This document shows, one piece after another, positions 1 through 6,491 of a stretch of DNA of 6,491 bases; position 1 is the stretch's first letter; the number at the start of each line of letters is the position of its first letter. Below the pieces are notes generated by a model. It had not been told where the DNA came from. It was given only the letters and a program-made list of their open reading frames with translations, and ran no database searches. The DNA is taken from the NCBI GenBank assembly GCA_030689585.1, contig JAUYFZ010000069.1, positions 1-6,491 on the forward strand, in the 5' to 3' direction. Position numbers and translations under genes: made by a program. Origin of the DNA: Rhodocyclaceae bacterium. GTDB lineage: Bacteria > Pseudomonadota > Gammaproteobacteria > Burkholderiales > Rhodocyclaceae.

Positions 1-405
1 GGGGGTGTCGCGCAGGCGGCAAACGTTGAGCAGTTTGATGGTCTGTGCTTCCACGCCGTTGACAGAATCGATGACCATCACGGCAGAATCAACCGCCGTT
101 AGTGTGCGGTAGGTGTCTTCGGAAAAATCCTCGTGGCCGGGGGTGTCCAGCAGATTGACGATGCTGTCGCGGTAGGGGAACTGCATGACAGAGCTGGTCA
201 CGGAGATGCCGCGCTGTTTTTCCAGCTCCATCCAGTCGGAGGTGGCGTGGCGACTGGCTTTGCGTGCGCGCACTTCACCGGCGACTTGAATGGCTCCCCC
301 GAAATACAGCAGTTTTTCAGTCAGTGTTGTTTTGCCTGCATCCGGGTGAGAAATGATGGCAAAGGTGCGGCGACGGTTGATTTCTGTGGTGAGGTGAGAG
401 GACAC
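1..405 (-). CDS. prfC: Peptide chain release factor 3, N-terminal part (cut by left window edge)
   Basis: RF3 is the translational GTPase that removes RF1 or RF2 from the ribosome after peptide release. The visible 135 codons are the start of its G domain. Seen: the P-loop SHPDAGKTT (residues 19-27), the RF3-typical stretch [21 protein letters not shown] (56-76, containing the switch I threonine T70), and G3 DTPGHEDF (87-94), followed by [12 protein letters not shown]. The G4 NKxD motif lies beyond the edge; the E. coli protein is about 529 residues, so roughly a quarter is present. The [13 protein letters not shown] wording separates it from EF-G and LepA. The start is GTG at 405-403, giving [15 protein letters not shown], a normal RF3 N-terminus; the frame meets a stop at 447-445, and no ATG lies between. 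The sequence just upstream is pyrimidine-rich with no recognisable ribosome binding site. It is transcribed divergently from rpsB. Family assignment is very secure; the exact start is less so. Confidence 0.96.
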   Translation of the reverse strand, partial: MSSHLTTEINRRRTFAIISHPDAGKTTLTEKLLYFGGAIQVAGEVRARKASRHATSDWMELEKQRGISVTSSVMQFPYRDSIVNLLDTPGHEDFSEDTYRTLTAVDSAVMVIDSVNGVEAQTIKLLNVCRLRDTP

Positions 406-433
406 GGAAGAAGTGAGGGGTAAAAGGGCGCGA

Positions 434-439
434 ATTATA
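434..439 (-). promoter_or_regulatory. Candidate -10 element for prfC
   Basis: Read on the minus strand this is a perfect TATAAT. It would place the transcript start near 427-429, leaving a leader of only about 22-25 nt before the GTG of prfC. No good -35 hexamer sits at 16-18 bp spacing: the 17-bp position reads CCGTTT. An upstream TG lies one base too far away for a standard extended -10. The call rests on the hexamer and its position only. Confidence 0.45.
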
Positions 440-463
440 CGCAGCTATAGAAGGAAAAACGGA

Positions 464-469
464 TACAAT
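464..469 (+). promoter_or_regulatory. Candidate -10 element for the rpsB operon with G/C-only discriminator
   Basis: TACAAT matches the sigma-70 -10 consensus at five of six positions. It is followed by GCCGCCC (470-476), entirely G and C, before a likely start near 476-477. Such discriminators are known from stringently controlled promoters of ribosomal components, so ppGpp/DksA control is a reasonable inference. The likely start coincides with the first base of the leader hairpin at 477. No convincing -35 is visible: the 17-bp position (441-446) reads GCAGCT. The -35 zone of this promoter and that of the opposing prfC promoter interleave. Confidence 0.4.
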
Positions 470-476
470 GCCGCCC

Positions 477-575
477 GCTTGGAATGTCTCCAAGCATGTT
501 TGTAAAAATCCACACGTCTGACACCGAATGGGTGTTAAGTCATCAAGTCAGACGGAGGCTCAACCCATATCGGAG
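477..575 (+). promoter_or_regulatory. Structured rpsB mRNA leader, probable S2 autoregulatory element
   Basis: Two strong hairpins are visible. The first pairs GCTTGGA (477-483) with TCCAAGC (489-495), seven perfect pairs around a 5-nt loop. The second pairs CGTCTGAC (515-522) with GTCAGACG (547-554), eight perfect pairs. Inside it, ACACC (521-525) can pair with GGTGT (531-535) around GAATG, sharing bases 521-522 with the outer stem, so either six outer plus five inner pairs form, or the full outer stem. GGAGG (554-558) abuts the 3' side of the second stem, and a second purine-rich site, CGGAG, follows at 571-575. In Proteobacteria the rpsB-tsf operon is known to be repressed by S2 acting on the rpsB leader; placement and structure fit that role. 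There is no U-run after either stem, so terminators are unlikely. The structure is seen; the S2 function is inferred. Confidence 0.55.
571..575 (+). promoter_or_regulatory. Ribosome binding site of rpsB
   Basis: CGGAG lies 9 nt upstream of the ATG at 585, a normal spacing, and selects that codon over the in-frame ATG at 528. The earlier ATG sits in the loop region of the leader hairpin with no ribosome binding site and would add 19 residues foreign to S2. Confidence 0.7.
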
Positions 576-584
576 ATCGACACG

Positions 585-1337
585 ATGAGTACTACCATGC
601 GCGAAATGCTGGAGGCTGGCGTTCATTTCGGCCACCAGACACGTTTTTGGAACCCAAAGATGGCCCCGTATATTTTCGGCCATCGCAATAAAATTCACAT
701 CATCAACCTTGAACAGTCCCTTGTAAAATTCAACGAGGCGATGACGTTCATCAAGAAAATTGCGGCCAAGAAGGGGACGGTTCTTCTGGTGGGCACCAAG
801 CGGCAAGCTCGTGAAATCGTTGCAGAAGAAGCGCAACGTGCCGGCATTCCCTATGTCGATGAACGTTGGTTGGGCGGAATGCTGACCAACTTCAAAACCG
901 TCAAGATTTCCATCAATCGCTTGAAGGAGCTTGAGCAAATGTCCCAAGAAGGGGCTTTTGAGAAGCTTTCAAAGAAAGAAGCACTGATGCGTGCTCGTGA
1001 GCTGATCAAGCTTCAGAAGAGCATTGGCGGCATCAAGGATATGGTTGGCCTGCCCGACGCTGTGTTCATCATTGATGTCGGGTTCCACAAAATTGCCGTC
1101 ACGGAAACGGGTAAATTGAATATTCCCGTGATTGGCGTGGTGGATACCAACCATTCGCCGATTGGTGTGAACTACATCATTCCGGGTAACGACGATTCCT
1201 CACGCGCTATCCGTCTTTACGCGAGTGGCGTGGCGGATGCCATTCTGGAAGGCAGGGATCAGGGGGTCAATGAAATGGTTCAACAAATGGCCGCCGACGA
1301 TGAGTTTGTCGAGGTTGACGAGGGAGCAGAAGCATAA
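585..1337 (+). CDS. rpsB: 30S ribosomal protein S2
   Basis: S2 is a small-subunit protein bound late in 30S assembly at the head-body junction, where it helps hold S1. The product is 250 residues (E. coli about 241). Seen: the N-terminal block [22 protein letters not shown] (the conserved S2 opening), then HIINLEQS, the central LLVGTKRQA and [28 protein letters not shown], the family stretch [10 protein letters not shown] beginning near residue 156, [13 protein letters not shown], and [14 protein letters not shown] (GNDD at 201-204). The C-terminus is short and acidic. The start at 585 is set by CGGAG at 571-575 and by family length. The stop overlaps the tsf start by one base (TAATG), implying translational coupling. 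The long structured leader suggests S2 feedback control. Identification is very secure. Confidence 0.98.
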   Translation: MSTTMREMLEAGVHFGHQTRFWNPKMAPYIFGHRNKIHIINLEQSLVKFNEAMTFIKKIAAKKGTVLLVGTKRQAREIVAEEAQRAGIPYVDERWLGGMLTNFKTVKISINRLKELEQMSQEGAFEKLSKKEALMRARELIKLQKSIGGIKDMVGLPDAVFIIDVGFHKIAVTETGKLNIPVIGVVDTNHSPIGVNYIIPGNDDSSRAIRLYASGVADAILEGRDQGVNEMVQQMAADDEFVEVDEGAEA

Positions 1338-2230
1338 TGACAGCGATTACGGCAGGCATGGTTAAAGAGTTGCGCGAAAAAACCGACGCGCCCATGATGG
1401 AATGCAAAAAAGCATTGACAGAGGCAGAGGGCGATTTGGTTAAGGCCGAAGAAATTCTGCGCGTCAAGCTGGGCAGCAAGGCCGCCAAGGCCGCCTCGCG
1501 CGTGGCAGCAGAAGGCGTGGTTGGTTTGTATTTGTCGGCGGATGGCGCGTTGGCCGCCCTAGTCGAAGTGAATTCAGAAACCGATTTCGTTGCCAAGAAC
1601 GACGAATTCATCGCCCTGGCTAAAGGGTGTGCAGAACTTGTCGCGACGAAAAACCCCGTCGATGTGACCGCACTCTCTGCCCTTCCGATGGGAGAGGGAA
1701 CGGTCGAATCAACCCGCGCCGCGTTGGTGGGCAAGGTGGGTGAAAACATGGCGATTCGCCGGTTTTCTCGACTCTTGGCGCAGGGCAAACTGACTTCCTA
1801 TGTGCACATGGGTTCTAAGATTGCCGTCTTGGTCGATGTGACCGGTGGCGACGATCAACTGGCCAAGGATCTGGCGATGCACATTGCCGCTTCCAAACCA
1901 AAATCGCTCGATGCCAGTGGGGTATCGCCTGAATTGTTGGATACGGAACGCCGCATTGCCATCGAAAAAGCACGCGAAGCAGGCAAGCCGGAAGCCATGC
2001 TGGAGAAGATTGCCGAGGGTACCGTTCAGAAATATCTGAAGGATGTCACCCTGTTAGGGCAAGTTTTCGTCAAGGCTGAAGATGGCAAGCAGACCATTGA
2101 GCAACTCCTGAAGTCGAAAGGGGCCAAGATCAACGGGTTTACGCTGACTATCGTGGGTGAAGGCATTGAAAAGAAAGTGAATGATTTTGCAGCGGAAGTC
2201 GCAGCGCAAGCAGCGGCCGCCAAAAAGTAA
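1337..2230 (+). CDS. tsf: Translation elongation factor Ts
   Basis: EF-Ts is the guanine nucleotide exchange factor for EF-Tu in the cytoplasm. The product is 297 residues, slightly longer than E. coli (283). Seen: the N-terminal UBA-like module with [19 protein letters not shown], matching the first EF-Ts signature; a core segment EGVVGLYL; and [10 protein letters not shown], where TDFV (82-85) carries the Asp-Phe that disturbs the Mg2+ site of EF-Tu. Later come [38 protein letters not shown] and [16 protein letters not shown]. The alanine- and lysine-rich tail after FAAEVAAQ resembles that of Burkholderia-type EF-Ts and supports a beta-class origin. The purine run GAGGGAG (1320-1326) inside the end of rpsB serves as ribosome binding site, 10 nt before the ATG. 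The pairing with rpsB is near universal in bacteria. Confidence 0.98.
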   Translation: MTAITAGMVKELREKTDAPMMECKKALTEAEGDLVKAEEILRVKLGSKAAKAASRVAAEGVVGLYLSADGALAALVEVNSETDFVAKNDEFIALAKGCAELVATKNPVDVTALSALPMGEGTVESTRAALVGKVGENMAIRRFSRLLAQGKLTSYVHMGSKIAVLVDVTGGDDQLAKDLAMHIAASKPKSLDASGVSPELLDTERRIAIEKAREAGKPEAMLEKIAEGTVQKYLKDVTLLGQVFVKAEDGKQTIEQLLKSKGAKINGFTLTIVGEGIEKKVNDFAAEVAAQAAAAKK

Positions 2231-2236
2231 GGTTGT

Positions 2237-2950
2237 ATGCAGCCCGCCTATCAACGTATCTTGCTCAAACTATCGGGTGAAGCCTTGATGGGCGGTGATG
2301 CGTATGGCATCAATCGCCATACGTTGGCTGGAATAGTCGCCGAAGTGAAAGCAGTGGCTGATCTGGGGGTTGAGGTCGCCATTGTGATGGGCGGTGGCAA
2401 TATTTTTCGCGGCATGGCGGGTGCTGCTGCCGGTATGGATCGAGCCAAGGCCGACACCATGGGGATGCTGGCTACGGTCATGAATGCTATTGCTGTGGCC
2501 GAAGCCTTGAATCAAGCGGGTTGCCAAGCTTGTGTGCAATCCGCTTTCCCCATGGGGCAACTGGTGGAGTCTTTTCACCGCGAACGCGCTCAGGATTATT
2601 TGAAAGCAGGGGTGATCGTCGTTTTTGGTGGTGGGACGGGGAATCCGTTTTTTACGACCGATACGGCCGCCGCTTTACGCGGAGCGGAAATCAATGCGCA
2701 AATCGTTCTCAAAGCCACCAAGGTGGACGGCATTTATACGGCCGATCCAAAAAAGGACGCATCCGCCACTCGCTATTCAAAAATCAGTTTTGATGAGGCG
2801 ATTGGACGTGATCTTCAGGTGATGGATACGGCGGCCTTCGCTTTGTGTCGTGACCAGAAATTGCCTATTAATGTATTTTCCATTTTCAAACAGGGTGCAC
2901 TTCAACGCGTCGTATTGGGCGAGGATGAAGGAACATTTGTGCATAGTTAG
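2237..2950 (+). CDS. pyrH: UMP kinase (uridylate kinase)
   Basis: PyrH phosphorylates UMP to UDP with ATP, feeding UTP and CTP synthesis; the bacterial enzyme is a hexamer of the amino-acid-kinase fold. The product is 237 residues, close to E. coli (241). Seen: the N-terminal phosphate-binding [11 protein letters not shown] (K11, G14), the glycine loop GGGNIFRG (52-59), [19 protein letters not shown], the UMP-site motif [18 protein letters not shown] (from 132; T140, T141, D142), and [16 protein letters not shown] (from 159) of the nucleotide end. It ends with [17 protein letters not shown] and a short tail. The start lies 6 nt after the tsf stop; TAAGG (2228-2232) is a ribosome binding site with unusually short 4-nt spacing that overlaps the tsf stop codon. 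Product supply suits the downstream CTP-using CdsA. Confidence 0.97.
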   Translation: MQPAYQRILLKLSGEALMGGDAYGINRHTLAGIVAEVKAVADLGVEVAIVMGGGNIFRGMAGAAAGMDRAKADTMGMLATVMNAIAVAEALNQAGCQACVQSAFPMGQLVESFHRERAQDYLKAGVIVVFGGGTGNPFFTTDTAAALRGAEINAQIVLKATKVDGIYTADPKKDASATRYSKISFDEAIGRDLQVMDTAAFALCRDQKLPINVFSIFKQGALQRVVLGEDEGTFVHS

Positions 2951-2959
2951 GAGTTTGCA

Positions 2960-3517
2960 ATGATTGCTGAAATCAAGAAAACCACCGAGCACAAGATGCA
3001 AAAAAGCCTAGAAACCTTGAAGCATGATCTTGCCAAGGTACGCACGGGCCGTGCTCATACAGGATTGCTCGACCATATTCAGGTCGATTATTACGGCTCT
3101 CCCGTGCCCATTACCCAGGTAGCGAACATTACTTTGCTGGATGCTCGCACCATCGGTGTTCAGCCGTGGGAAAAAAATATGGTCGCCAAGGTGGAAAAAG
3201 CGATTCGTGACGGCGACCTCGGATTGAATCCCGCTACACAGGGTGATGTTATCCGCGTGCCGATGCCCATGTTGACCGAAGAGCGTCGCCGTGACTTGAC
3301 CAAAGTAGTTCGGCATGAAAGTGAAGATGCCCGAATTGCCGTTCGTAACGTGCGTCGCGATGCGATTGCTCATCTGAAGGACGCGCTCAAAAAACATGAG
3401 ATTTCGGAAGACGACGAACGTCGCGGTCAAGACGATGCGCAAAAGTTGACGGATCGTTATGTCGCTGAAGTCGACAGGATGTTGGCAGAGAAAGAAAAAG
3501 AATTGATGGCTGTTTGA
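2960..3517 (+). CDS. frr: Ribosome recycling factor
   Basis: RRF works with EF-G to split the post-termination 70S ribosome. The product is 185 residues, the same length as E. coli RRF. Seen: the long first helix ending in [13 protein letters not shown] (RTGRA at 28-32), the small beta domain [45 protein letters not shown], and the second and third helices of the three-helix bundle with [12 protein letters not shown], where R132 matches the conserved arginine important for ribosome binding. The end [21 protein letters not shown] is typical. AGGAG (2949-2953), overlapping the pyrH stop, lies 6 nt before the ATG and is the best ribosome binding site within the operon. Release factor 3 sits across the intergenic region, so termination and recycling genes are near each other here. 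Confidence 0.98.
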   Translation: MIAEIKKTTEHKMQKSLETLKHDLAKVRTGRAHTGLLDHIQVDYYGSPVPITQVANITLLDARTIGVQPWEKNMVAKVEKAIRDGDLGLNPATQGDVIRVPMPMLTEERRRDLTKVVRHESEDARIAVRNVRRDAIAHLKDALKKHEISEDDERRGQDDAQKLTDRYVAEVDRMLAEKEKELMAV

Positions 3518-3533
3518 GCGTAGAGCGACTGCC

Positions 3534-4283
3534 ATGATTTTCACCAGTGCTACGTGCGAAATTCCGAAAACGGGGGATGTTCCACAGCATCTGGCTGTCA
3601 TTATGGACGGTAATGGTCGCTGGGCGAAAAAGCGGTTCTTGCCGCGTATTGCGGGCCATAAACGAGGGGTTGAAACGCTGCGCTCCCTCATCAAGGCTTG
3701 CATTGGGCGGGAGATCGGTTATCTGACGGTCTTTGCCTTTAGCTCGGAAAATTGGCGGCGGCCTCCAGAAGAGGTGTCCTTTCTGATGAATCTTTTCATG
3801 GGAGCACTCGATAAAGAGATTGGCAATCTGCACGCGAATGGTATTTGTCTCAAGATCGTCGGTGATCGCTCCCGTTTCGATTCGCGCCTAGTTGAACGAA
3901 TCGTGCGGGGTGAAGCCTTAACGCAGGCGAATACACGCCTGACATTGACGATTGCGGCCAATTACGGTGGTCGCTGGGATATTCTCCAAGCAGTCAATCG
4001 CCTCTCTTTGGCGAAGCCAGAAAAAATCGGGCACTGGACCGAGAAAGACCTTGCTCCCTATCTGTCGATGGCCCATGCGCCGGAACCTGATTTGTTTATT
4101 CGTACGGGCGGAGAAAAGCGCATCAGCAACTTTCTTCTCTGGCAACTGGCCTATTGTGAGTTGTATTTTACGGAGTCTTTTTGGCCGGATTTTGATGCGG
4201 TACTGTTAGATCAGGCCATTGATACTTTTCGGCATCGAGAACGTCGTTTTGGCCGCACCAGCGAGCAATTACCTCATGCTTAA
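3534..4283 (+). CDS. uppS: Undecaprenyl diphosphate synthase (cis-prenyltransferase)
   Basis: UppS adds isopentenyl units in cis to farnesyl diphosphate to make C55 undecaprenyl diphosphate, the lipid carrier for peptidoglycan and other surface polymers. The product is 249 residues (E. coli 253). Seen: the catalytic motif HLAVIMDGNGRWA with D25 (E. coli D26), AGHKRGVETLR, LTVFAFSSENWRRPPEEV, IAANYGGRWDI, and the diphosphate/metal-binding IRTGGEKRISNFLLWQLAYCELYF with R190, E194, R196 and E209, corresponding to E. coli R194, E198, R200 and E213. All key residues are present. The ATG lies 16 nt after frr; only a weak purine stretch, TAGAG (3521-3525), precedes it, so coupling to frr translation is likely. 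The end overlaps cdsA by 8 nt. The isopentenyl substrate comes from the MEP pathway that uses downstream dxr. Confidence 0.97.
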   Translation: MIFTSATCEIPKTGDVPQHLAVIMDGNGRWAKKRFLPRIAGHKRGVETLRSLIKACIGREIGYLTVFAFSSENWRRPPEEVSFLMNLFMGALDKEIGNLHANGICLKIVGDRSRFDSRLVERIVRGEALTQANTRLTLTIAANYGGRWDILQAVNRLSLAKPEKIGHWTEKDLAPYLSMAHAPEPDLFIRTGGEKRISNFLLWQLAYCELYFTESFWPDFDAVLLDQAIDTFRHRERRFGRTSEQLPHA

Positions 4284-5022
4284 AGAGAGAATTGTCACCG
4301 CATTCCTATTAGTAACGGGGCTTTTGCTGATTCTTTTTGGAGCAACTTCCGCAATGGCGACGCTGGCTTTTGTCGGTGTGGCCGCTTTATCGGCATGGGA
4401 GTGGGCTGGATTGATGAAGATGAAGCCCCTTCATAAAACTCTTTATACCGGCGGAATTGCGGTGATTTGCGGGATAGTTTGGATGATGAAGTCCCCCGTT
4501 ATCTGGATGGTTTCTGCGGCCTTTTGGTTGTTGGTTGTCCCCCTGTGGTTGCGGTTCGGATGGCGTTTGTTGGATGGATTTGCGGGTATTCTTGTTGGGG
4601 GCATCGTGATTGTTCCGATGTTTTACGCGATGACCGTTTTCCATGAACGCAGTCCTTGGTTGCTTTTATCTTTTCTGGCACTGGTCTGGGTGGCGGATAT
4701 TGCTGCTTACTTCGTGGGACGTGCCTGGGGTCGCCATAAACTGGCCCCGACGATCAGCCCGGGTAAGACGTGGGAAGGAGCAGCGGGTGCGGTGGTAGGC
4801 GTGCTGATCTACGCGGCATTCACGAATTTGGCGTTACATGCAGGATTGCTTATATTGCTGACGGGCATGAGTATCCTCGGCGATTTATTCGAGTCGATGA
4901 TGAAACGCCAAGCCGGTGTTAAAGACAGTGGCACGCTACTTCCCGGGCATGGTGGCGTACTGGATCGACTGGATAGCCTAACGGCCGCGTTGCCTTTGGC
5001 GGCATTGATGACACTGACATGA
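4276..5022 (+). CDS. cdsA: Phosphatidate cytidylyltransferase (CDP-diacylglycerol synthase)
   Basis: CdsA is an inner-membrane enzyme that condenses CTP with phosphatidic acid to CDP-diacylglycerol, the branch point for all major phospholipids. The product is 248 residues, shorter than E. coli (285). Most of the N-terminal two thirds is hydrophobic, with several probable membrane segments (for example about residues 8-22, 27-43, 58-70, 75-92 and 98-118). The family signature is complete at 207-233: [12 protein letters not shown] followed by [15 protein letters not shown], with K210, R211, K216, D217, H225, D230, R231 and D233. [31 protein letters not shown] is also typical. The ATG at 4276 is chosen because [12 protein letters not shown] is the usual CdsA opening; an in-frame ATG at 4219 would add 19 residues lying inside uppS. 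It overlaps uppS by 8 nt and dxr by 4 nt, with no strong ribosome binding site, so it is probably translationally coupled. Confidence 0.96.
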   Translation: MLKERIVTAFLLVTGLLLILFGATSAMATLAFVGVAALSAWEWAGLMKMKPLHKTLYTGGIAVICGIVWMMKSPVIWMVSAAFWLLVVPLWLRFGWRLLDGFAGILVGGIVIVPMFYAMTVFHERSPWLLLSFLALVWVADIAAYFVGRAWGRHKLAPTISPGKTWEGAAGAVVGVLIYAAFTNLALHAGLLILLTGMSILGDLFESMMKRQAGVKDSGTLLPGHGGVLDRLDSLTAALPLAALMTLT

Positions 5023-6173
5023 ATCGATTGACTATCTTGGGGGCGACAGGCTCTATCGGTGTCAGCACATTAGAGGTGGTGGCGCGACATCCTGACCGAT
5101 TTGAAGTCATTGCACTCACGGGGCATCGTCGAATCGATCTCTTAGAAGCGCAATGTCGCCAATTTTCTCCCCGTTATGCCGTGGTGGTGGGGGCTACCGA
5201 GGCGAGTCGTTTAACCCATGCTTTGCGTGGACATAAAACAGAAGTGCTGTTTGGGCCGGAGGCCTTGGCAGACGTGGCCGCCTTGCCAGAGGTGGATACT
5301 GTCATGGCGGCCATTGTGGGGGCGGCGGGGTTGCAACCGACACTGGCAGCGGTTCGAGCGGGAAAAAAAGTATTGTTGGCCAACAAGGAAGCTCTCGTGA
5401 TGGCGGGAGGATTGTTTATGGCCGAGGTGCGGCGTTCCGGTGCCGTTTTGTTGCCGATTGATAGCGAACACAATGCCGTATTTCAATCCTTGCCTTCTGG
5501 AAAAATCCTAGGGGCGGGGGTGGAACGTTTTTTATTGACTGCATCGGGGGGGCCTTTTCGTACCGCCTCTCTGGAACGTATGGCTTCGGTCACTCCCGAT
5601 GAGGCCTGTGCGCACCCTCAATGGGTGATGGGGCGAAAAATTTCGGTCGATTCGGCCACGATGATGAATAAGGGGCTGGAGGTGATCGAGGCCCGTTGGT
5701 TGTTTGATATGCCTGCGGAGCGCATAGACGTGGTCATTCATCCCCAAAGCATCATTCATTCGCTGGTTCAATATGTGGATGGTTCTGTGCTGGCGCAGAT
5801 GGGAAATCCCGATATGCGCACCCCCATTGCCCATGCCCTGGCCTGGCCGGAGCGGATCGCTTCCGGTGTCGCGCCGCTGGATCTTTTTCAAGTGGCGCAA
5901 CTGAACTTTGAACGACCGGATTTGACCCGATTTCCTTGCCTGGCACTGGCCTATCAAGCCTTATCCATGGGCGGGAATGCAGCGACGCTGTTGAATGCCG
6001 CCAACGAAGTGGCCGTGGCGGCTTTTTTGTCAGGGGAATTGACCTTCCTGCGTATTGCTGAAGTGATTCAGTCTGTTCTTGAAACGGTGCCTTCCGCGCC
6101 GTTGATGACCTTGGAGGATGTCTTGGCAGCAGACACGTTGGCACGACGATTAGCCCAGGAACAACTTTCATGA
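5019..6173 (+). CDS. dxr: 1-deoxy-D-xylulose 5-phosphate reductoisomerase
   Basis: Dxr rearranges and reduces DXP to 2-C-methyl-D-erythritol 4-phosphate with NADPH and a divalent metal, the committed step of the MEP isoprenoid pathway and the target of fosmidomycin. The product is 384 residues (E. coli 398); most of the difference is a loop about eight residues shorter after [10 protein letters not shown]. Seen: the NADPH-binding GATGSIG (8-14), [20 protein letters not shown], the metal site DSEHNAVF (D148, E150), TASGGPFR, the substrate loop HPQWVMGRK (H199, W202), and [16 protein letters not shown] (N217, K218, metal ligand E221). HPQSIIHS and [16 protein letters not shown] follow, with [13 protein letters not shown] near the end. 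All catalytic residues match E. coli positions. ATGA overlaps join it to cdsA upstream and rseP downstream. Its pathway supplies the UppS substrate encoded two genes earlier. Confidence 0.97.
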   Translation: MNRLTILGATGSIGVSTLEVVARHPDRFEVIALTGHRRIDLLEAQCRQFSPRYAVVVGATEASRLTHALRGHKTEVLFGPEALADVAALPEVDTVMAAIVGAAGLQPTLAAVRAGKKVLLANKEALVMAGGLFMAEVRRSGAVLLPIDSEHNAVFQSLPSGKILGAGVERFLLTASGGPFRTASLERMASVTPDEACAHPQWVMGRKISVDSATMMNKGLEVIEARWLFDMPAERIDVVIHPQSIIHSLVQYVDGSVLAQMGNPDMRTPIAHALAWPERIASGVAPLDLFQVAQLNFERPDLTRFPCLALAYQALSMGGNAATLLNAANEVAVAAFLSGELTFLRIAEVIQSVLETVPSAPLMTLEDVLAADTLARRLAQEQLS

Positions 6174-6491
6174 GTATCTTTGATCTGGCAGGGTATTTGG
6201 GAGCTTTTGCGCTGGCCTTGGGCGTGTTGATCGTTGTGCACGAATTAGGACATTTCTGGATGGCTCAAGCGTGCGGGGTCAAAGTATTGAAATTTTCCGT
6301 CGGGTTTGGCAAACCCCTCATGATGCGACGATTCGGACGAGACAGCACTGAATGGATATTGGCGGCCTTTCCGTTGGGGGGATACGTCAAGATGCTCGAT
6401 GAACAGGAGGGTGACGTTCCTCCAGAAGAAGTTCATCGCACCTTCAATCGACAGTCCATCGCTCGCCGAGCATTGATTGTGGCGGCCGGAC
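6170..6491 (+). CDS. rseP: RseP-family site-2 intramembrane metalloprotease, N-terminal part (cut by right window edge)
   Basis: RseP is the inner-membrane zinc protease that cuts within membrane segments, known in E. coli for clipping RseA to release sigma-E under envelope stress and for clearing signal-peptide remnants. The visible 107 codons are the N-terminus; the family is usually about 450 residues. Seen: a first membrane segment (about residues 8-30) that contains the zinc-binding HELGH (24-28, with catalytic E25), then VGFGKP (44-49; GFG of the membrane-reentrant loop), and [12 protein letters not shown] (67-78). [16 protein letters not shown] (92-107) precedes the second membrane segment and the PDZ domains, both beyond the edge. 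AGGA (6157-6160) is a good ribosome binding site 9 nt before the ATG, which overlaps the dxr stop as ATGA. In relatives bamA normally follows. Confidence 0.95.
   Translation, partial: MSIFDLAGYLGAFALALGVLIVVHELGHFWMAQACGVKVLKFSVGFGKPLMMRRFGRDSTEWILAAFPLGGYVKMLDEQEGDVPPEEVHRTFNRQSIARRALIVAAG

Noticed and set aside
133..423. 96-codon plus-strand open frame at the left edge
   Set aside because: It lies antisense to the clear N-terminal coding sequence of RF3 and its translation matches no pattern I recognise.
446..451. TATAGA as an alternative plus-strand -10
   Set aside because: It matches only four of six bases, has no -35 at proper spacing, and TACAAT at 464-469 is better.
477..495. First leader hairpin as a rho-independent terminator
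   Set aside because: There is no T-run after the stem on the plus strand, and on the minus strand prfC transcription starts downstream of it.
528..584. N-terminal extension of S2 from the ATG at 528
   Set aside because: That ATG is in the hairpin loop region without a ribosome binding site, and the extra 19 residues are foreign to the family; the ATG at 585 has CGGAG at the right distance.
1267..1788. 173-codon minus-strand open frame across rpsB and tsf
   Set aside because: It is antisense to conserved genes, with a low-complexity Ser/Ala/Arg composition typical of a shadow frame.
3008..3703. 231-codon minus-strand open frame across frr and uppS
   Set aside because: It is long, but it lies antisense to two well-conserved genes and crosses their junction, and its translation shows no domain or membrane pattern I recognise. 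It looks like a codon-usage shadow.
4219..4275. N-terminal extension of CdsA from the ATG at 4219
   Set aside because: The extra 19 residues lie inside uppS, and the standard CdsA opening begins at the ATG at 4276.
5532..6171. Minus-strand open frames of 141 and 139 codons within dxr
   Set aside because: Both lie opposite the fully conserved dxr coding sequence and have Arg/His/Pro-rich shadow composition.

Overview
This window is a compact, conserved bacterial housekeeping cluster, most likely from a betaproteobacterium or a close relative. That placement rests on the gene order rpsB-tsf-pyrH-frr-uppS-cdsA-dxr-rseP and on protein wording, such as the EF-Ts motif [19 protein letters not shown] and its tail [14 protein letters not shown], which resemble my recollection of beta-class proteins. 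Genus cannot be fixed by reading alone. Base composition looks moderately GC-rich and even throughout, and there is no sign of transfer, mobile DNA, CRISPR, tRNA or rRNA.

Layout: the left edge (1-405, minus strand) holds the N-terminal quarter of peptide chain release factor 3 (prfC), cut by the window edge. A 179-bp divergent intergenic region (406-584) follows. It carries a candidate -10 for each direction and a leader with two strong perfect hairpins upstream of rpsB. From 585 to the right edge everything is on the plus strand and tightly packed: rpsB (S2), tsf (EF-Ts), pyrH (UMP kinase), frr (ribosome recycling factor), uppS (undecaprenyl diphosphate synthase), cdsA (CDP-diacylglycerol synthase), dxr (DXP reductoisomerase) and rseP (site-2 protease, cut by the right edge). 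Junctions are 1-nt, 8-nt, 4-nt and 4-nt overlaps or gaps of 6, 9 and 16 nt. No internal terminator or promoter is visible, so the genes look like one transcription unit continuing beyond the window.

Functionally the cluster joins translation (S2, EF-Ts, RRF, with RF3 across the intergenic region) to envelope building. PyrH makes UDP, the precursor of UTP and CTP, and CTP is the CdsA substrate. Dxr commits carbon to the MEP isoprenoid pathway, whose isopentenyl diphosphate is the UppS substrate for the C55 lipid carrier. RseP acts in envelope stress proteolysis.

The coding part is ordinary and I found no undescribed system. The parts worth a second look are in the intergenic region: the rpsB leader structure (a probable S2 autoregulatory element), the overlapping divergent promoters with an all-G/C discriminator on the rpsB side, a 34-codon upstream reading frame that ends in an ATGA overlap with the rpsB start, and the apparent lack of a Shine-Dalgarno sequence before prfC.
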